Assembly (NCBI RefSeq): GCF_000403845.2
Contig: NZ_KE159567.1
Span: 1,372,911-1,436,910, forward strand
DNA from: Eubacterium sp. 14-2
Lineage (GTDB): Bacteria; Bacillota; Clostridia; Lachnospirales; Lachnospiraceae
Reading direction: 5' to 3'
DNA: 64,000 bases
Shown one piece after another: positions 62,191 through 64,000 of the stretch. The stretch's first letter is position 1. Every line of letters starts with the position of its first letter. Position numbers and translations under genes: made by a program. The notes under the pieces are model-generated. The model was not told where the DNA came from and did not search any database. It saw only the letters and a list, made by a program, of their open reading frames with translations.

Positions 62191-62433
62191 ATGTCTGAAA
62201 GATTAACATGGGAAGAGATTCAGGAAAGATACCCGGACCAGTGGGTAGGATTAGCAGAGGTAGAATATGAACCAGATAATGATGCAACGATAAAGACTGC
62301 AATTGTGAAATATACGGATAAGTCGAAAAATGAGCTGACAAGGATGCAGATTCAGACAAATGGAGAAATTTTGGGAAGATACACAACGCCGGATCATGTT
62401 TTTCAGCTGGGAGTAGTGGGGTATTTCGGATGA
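62191..62433 (+). CDS. TWEEIQ-type small protein, island 2 copy
   Basis: An 80-residue protein: MSERLTWEEIQERYPDQWVGLAEVEYEPDND, then AIVKYTDKSKNELTRMQIQ and GRYTTPDHVFQLGVVGYFG. GGGAGG precedes ATG 62191. The stop overlaps the retropepsin-like gene start (ATGA). A paralogue is at 55,326 in island 1. Small proteins of similar size precede retropepsin-like genes in other bacteria, so a partner, inhibitor or substrate role is plausible, but it is inference. Confidence 0.8.
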   Translation: MSERLTWEEIQERYPDQWVGLAEVEYEPDNDATIKTAIVKYTDKSKNELTRMQIQTNGEILGRYTTPDHVFQLGVVGYFG

Positions 62434-62888
62434 GGCAATTTACATTGAATATGAACATAAAATACCAAAGACCAATTGTTGAACTGAAGTCATGGCATAA
62501 TTTTGAGGCGTTGCTGGATACGGGTGCATTTTTTCCTGTTTGGACAGTTGATGAAACGATACTTGAAATGCTGGGCGGCACATTTTTAAGGAAGGATATT
62601 ACTTTTAGTGGTTTTGGAGGAAGGACGAAAGGAAATTTATATAAGCTGCAAAGTATGGTGATCGGTGATTTGATTTTCCCTAATACACATATTATAGCCT
62701 GTAAAGATTTGCAGGACGTTCCTTTTCAGCTAATTTTAAGCGCGACAATGTTCCAAAACCTGATTTACGAAATTGATGATAAAAACCATAGGTTCAATGT
62801 CACAATACCGGATGATGAAAGCAATGTAAGGAATCTTAGAATTGAAGATGCAAATGGAAGATTGCATATTCTGTGCCATTCTGCCTGA
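62430..62888 (+). CDS. Retropepsin-like aspartic protease domain protein
   Basis: A 152-residue single-domain protein. The catalytic motif is LLDTGAFFPVW (Asp30-Thr-Gly-Ala). A flap-like FSGFGGRTKG follows near residues 64-73, and the second hydrophobic-hydrophobic motif is LILSATMFQNLIYEID, where Ser replaces the usual Gly. It lacks a second DTG, so it should work as a dimer, as viral retropepsins do. No signal peptide is seen. It is translationally coupled to the TWEEIQ-type gene. The protease activity and target are not known. Confidence 0.78.
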   Translation: MRQFTLNMNIKYQRPIVELKSWHNFEALLDTGAFFPVWTVDETILEMLGGTFLRKDITFSGFGGRTKGNLYKLQSMVIGDLIFPNTHIIACKDLQDVPFQLILSATMFQNLIYEIDDKNHRFNVTIPDDESNVRNLRIEDANGRLHILCHSA

Positions 62889-62969
62889 AAAAAAGCCTGG
62901 TTTATAGGAATAGCAGCAGGAAAATAAGGTTTTCAATGAGTCAGGTAAGACAGTTTGTATTTGGCAATG

Positions 62970-63163
62970 AAAAGTGTGAGGTTATTCTGGAACGTGCATA
63001 TTTTCAACATAATTTTGACATGTAAGCTGAATTTTCCGGATGTCTGCTGCTGGGGTATGGCTGTGTTTGCTCCGATCCTTTTGTATAGCAACGTTTGTAC
63101 ACAGCCCTTTTGGGCATAGCAGTGTTTGCTCTGCGCCTGTTATTTTAGCAACGTTTGTTCCGT
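62970..63163. repeat. Right end of island 2: conserved tail with four ~30-bp-spaced motifs
   Basis: Homologous to 58,308-58,500. GTTTGCTCCG, GTTTGTACAC, GTTTGCTCTG and GTTTGTTCCG begin at 63064, 63093, 63124 and 63153 (spacing 29, 31, 29). The array again ends exactly at the prfA-tail copy. The stretch 62,889-63,641 contains no confident gene. Confidence 0.75.
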
Positions 63164-63211
63164 GCAGCCGATCAGGCGGCGAAGCTGAGCAGCTTTGAGG
63201 ATAAGGCCTGA
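63164..63211 (+). other. prfA 3'-end duplication, copy 2 (right island boundary)
   Basis: Fifteen codons that read [15 protein letters not shown] and a stop, one residue different from native prfA. The following about 130 bases also match the native downstream region to the terminator. The island-end TATGGATGTATG motif is absent after this copy, so it may be the original chromosomal right flank. Confidence 0.8.
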
Positions 63212-63274
63212 AAACCTTAATTTTGCCGGGTTTCCGGGGATATCGTGCTATAACGGGAATTGAATAAGTATGGG

Positions 63275-63315
63275 AAAAAGACGGTCATGGACAGGTTCAT
63301 GGACTGTCTTTTTTG
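63275..63315 (+). terminator. prfA-type terminator, copy 2
   Basis: AAAAAGAC...GTCTTTTTT with an inner GGTCATGGAC/GTTCATGGACT pairing, homologous to the terminator at 20,556. Confidence 0.8.
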
Positions 63316-63357
63316 TTGCCGGGGGATTGGATGGTGTGGTATACTTATGCTATGTAG

Positions 63358-63528
63358 TCAGAAGAAATTTTCCTGTCAGAGCATGAAGAAGAGCATACGC
63401 CGGTGTCGGAGGCCAGCCAGAACAATGCAGAACAGGTGGAGACGACAGGGGGCAAGACAGCCAAAGCGGTGTCTTCTCTGGCTGTTCCCAACCAGATGTG
63501 GATTGTGTACGGCGCGCCGAAAAAATAA
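63358..63528 (+). pseudogene. Possible 3' fragment of an unknown gene
   Basis: A frame without a start codon after TAG 63355-63357 reads SEEIFLSEHEEEHTPVSEAS... and ends AVSSLAVPNQMWIVYGAPKK. Composition looks coding. It may be the tail of the gene that originally followed prfA, cut by the island. Weak. Confidence 0.3.
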
Positions 63529-63641
63529 ACGGGGATAAAAAACATGCATATAACTCTGCTTTTCTGTGTGCCCCTCAGGGGAACGTACACACCTGTCGGA
63601 AGACAAAATCATAAATGAAATTGAGGGAGGAGAAGATAAGA

Positions 63642-64000
63642 GTGACTCAGGCAGAATTAAGAAGACCATATAAAATCAGTGACTTAATAGAAATGGCGGC
63701 AAAAGATTATTGGGCAGTAAATAAAGATGGTATGGAATCCGGCCATCAATGCCCGGATACAGGTATATATGATCTTTATATCTATACAGAGAATTTTCAG
63801 GACGCTGTTTTTGAAGATCTGATCTGTTATCTGGAGGAGCCGCCGGAGGTTACAGAGGAAGATGAAGAAATATTTCCGGAATTTGTTGTGAAAGAAGGAC
63901 TGAAATTTTTATATTCAGGAGAGAACTTTGAGTCGGTGATAGAAGTTGCGTTTGATCAGAAACCCCGGCCTTCTGTAAAAGAATTTATTGACTCGTTAAA
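63642..64000 (+). CDS. Unknown acidic protein, 3' end outside window
   Basis: GTG 63642 is preceded by GGGAGGAG. The frame stays open to the window end (at least 119 residues): TQAELRRPYKISDLIEMAAKDYWAVNKDGMESGHQCPDTGIYDLYIY, then an acidic EEPPEVTEEDEEIFPEFVVKEGLKFLYSGENFESVI. It resembles small acidic immunity-like or hypothetical proteins in composition, but no family was recognised. Confidence 0.65.
   Translation, partial: MTQAELRRPYKISDLIEMAAKDYWAVNKDGMESGHQCPDTGIYDLYIYTENFQDAVFEDLICYLEEPPEVTEEDEEIFPEFVVKEGLKFLYSGENFESVIEVAFDQKPRPSVKEFIDSL

Noticed and set aside
20492-63641. tRNA or tmRNA gene as the island target
   Set aside because: No cloverleaf with a TTCGANNC arm was seen near any of the three boundaries; the repeated sequence is the prfA coding tail.
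63260-63669. Several overlapping short frames on both strands near the window end
   Set aside because: They overlap the prfA-type terminator copy and one another, without ribosome sites. Only the start-less 63,358 frame and the gene at 63,642 have coding character.

Overview
The window looks like the chromosome of a gut-type Clostridia, most likely Lachnospiraceae (inference). Grounds are the gene order rho - rpmE - DUF1385 - prmC - prfA, a DUF4364 gene, strong AGGAGG-type ribosome sites, several TTG/GTG starts, and mobile DNA of the kind common in that group.

Layout. (1) 1-20,600 is core chromosome: the purA 3' end, a HAD phosphatase, azlCD, deoD, a LytTR two-component pair whose kinase is frameshifted, a Fur-box-controlled FeoB-associated Cys-rich peptide, a repeat-rich coiled-coil membrane protein, a CBS/DHH family II pyrophosphatase, a flavin reductase, a zinc-ribbon regulator, DUF4364, a TIGR01212 radical SAM enzyme, malic enzyme, rho, rpmE, DUF1385, prmC and prfA. 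Two copies of a highly structured intergenic repeat (12,134 and 17,441) lie here. (2) 20,440-63,320 is an accessory zone built on the 3' end of prfA. The last 15 codons of prfA and its terminator occur three times (20,444; 58,501; 63,164), each with an in-frame stop at the same distance. They delimit two islands. The right end of each island carries four motifs spaced about 30 bp apart.

Island 1 (about 20.6-58.5 kb) holds an IS with an IS4/IS1182-like transposase, a type III restriction-modification locus (mod lacks its 5' part; res is split), a small TWEEIQ-type protein with a dead retropepsin partner, and an uncharacterised, translationally coupled three-gene operon (55,881-58,176). The res gene is split by a Tn916-family ICE of about 29.7 kb (23,250-52,989). 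The ICE has int, xis, sigma-like orf7, orf8, TcpC, NlpC/P60-lysozyme, VirB6-like, VirB4, TcpE, two ArdA proteins, TcpD, MobT, an oriT candidate, TcpA, DUF961 genes and a large VaFE-type surface adhesin. It has no tet(M). The slot that holds tet(M) in Tn916 carries a BceRSAB-like peptide-antibiotic detoxification module and a YtrA-type GntR/ABC module. Other cargo is a GNAT acetyltransferase and a nitroreductase/HxlR pair. A decayed ISAs1-type element with 10-bp target repeats splits one DUF961 gene. The two 6-bp coupling sequences at the ICE ends show that excision would restore the res reading frame.

Island 2 (about 61.2-63.2 kb) holds an AbiH remnant and an intact TWEEIQ + retropepsin-like gene pair. 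A complete IS66 element with perfect 8-bp target repeats (58,679-61,204) sits at the boundary between the islands. The window ends in a partial gene of unknown function.

The prfA 3' end therefore looks like a hotspot that accumulates defence-like genes (type III R-M, AbiH, and two uncharacterised modules) and has been worn down by IS and ICE insertions. The best candidates for something undescribed are the prfA-tail islands with their repeat arrays, the TWEEIQ/retropepsin pair present in both islands, and the three-gene operon.
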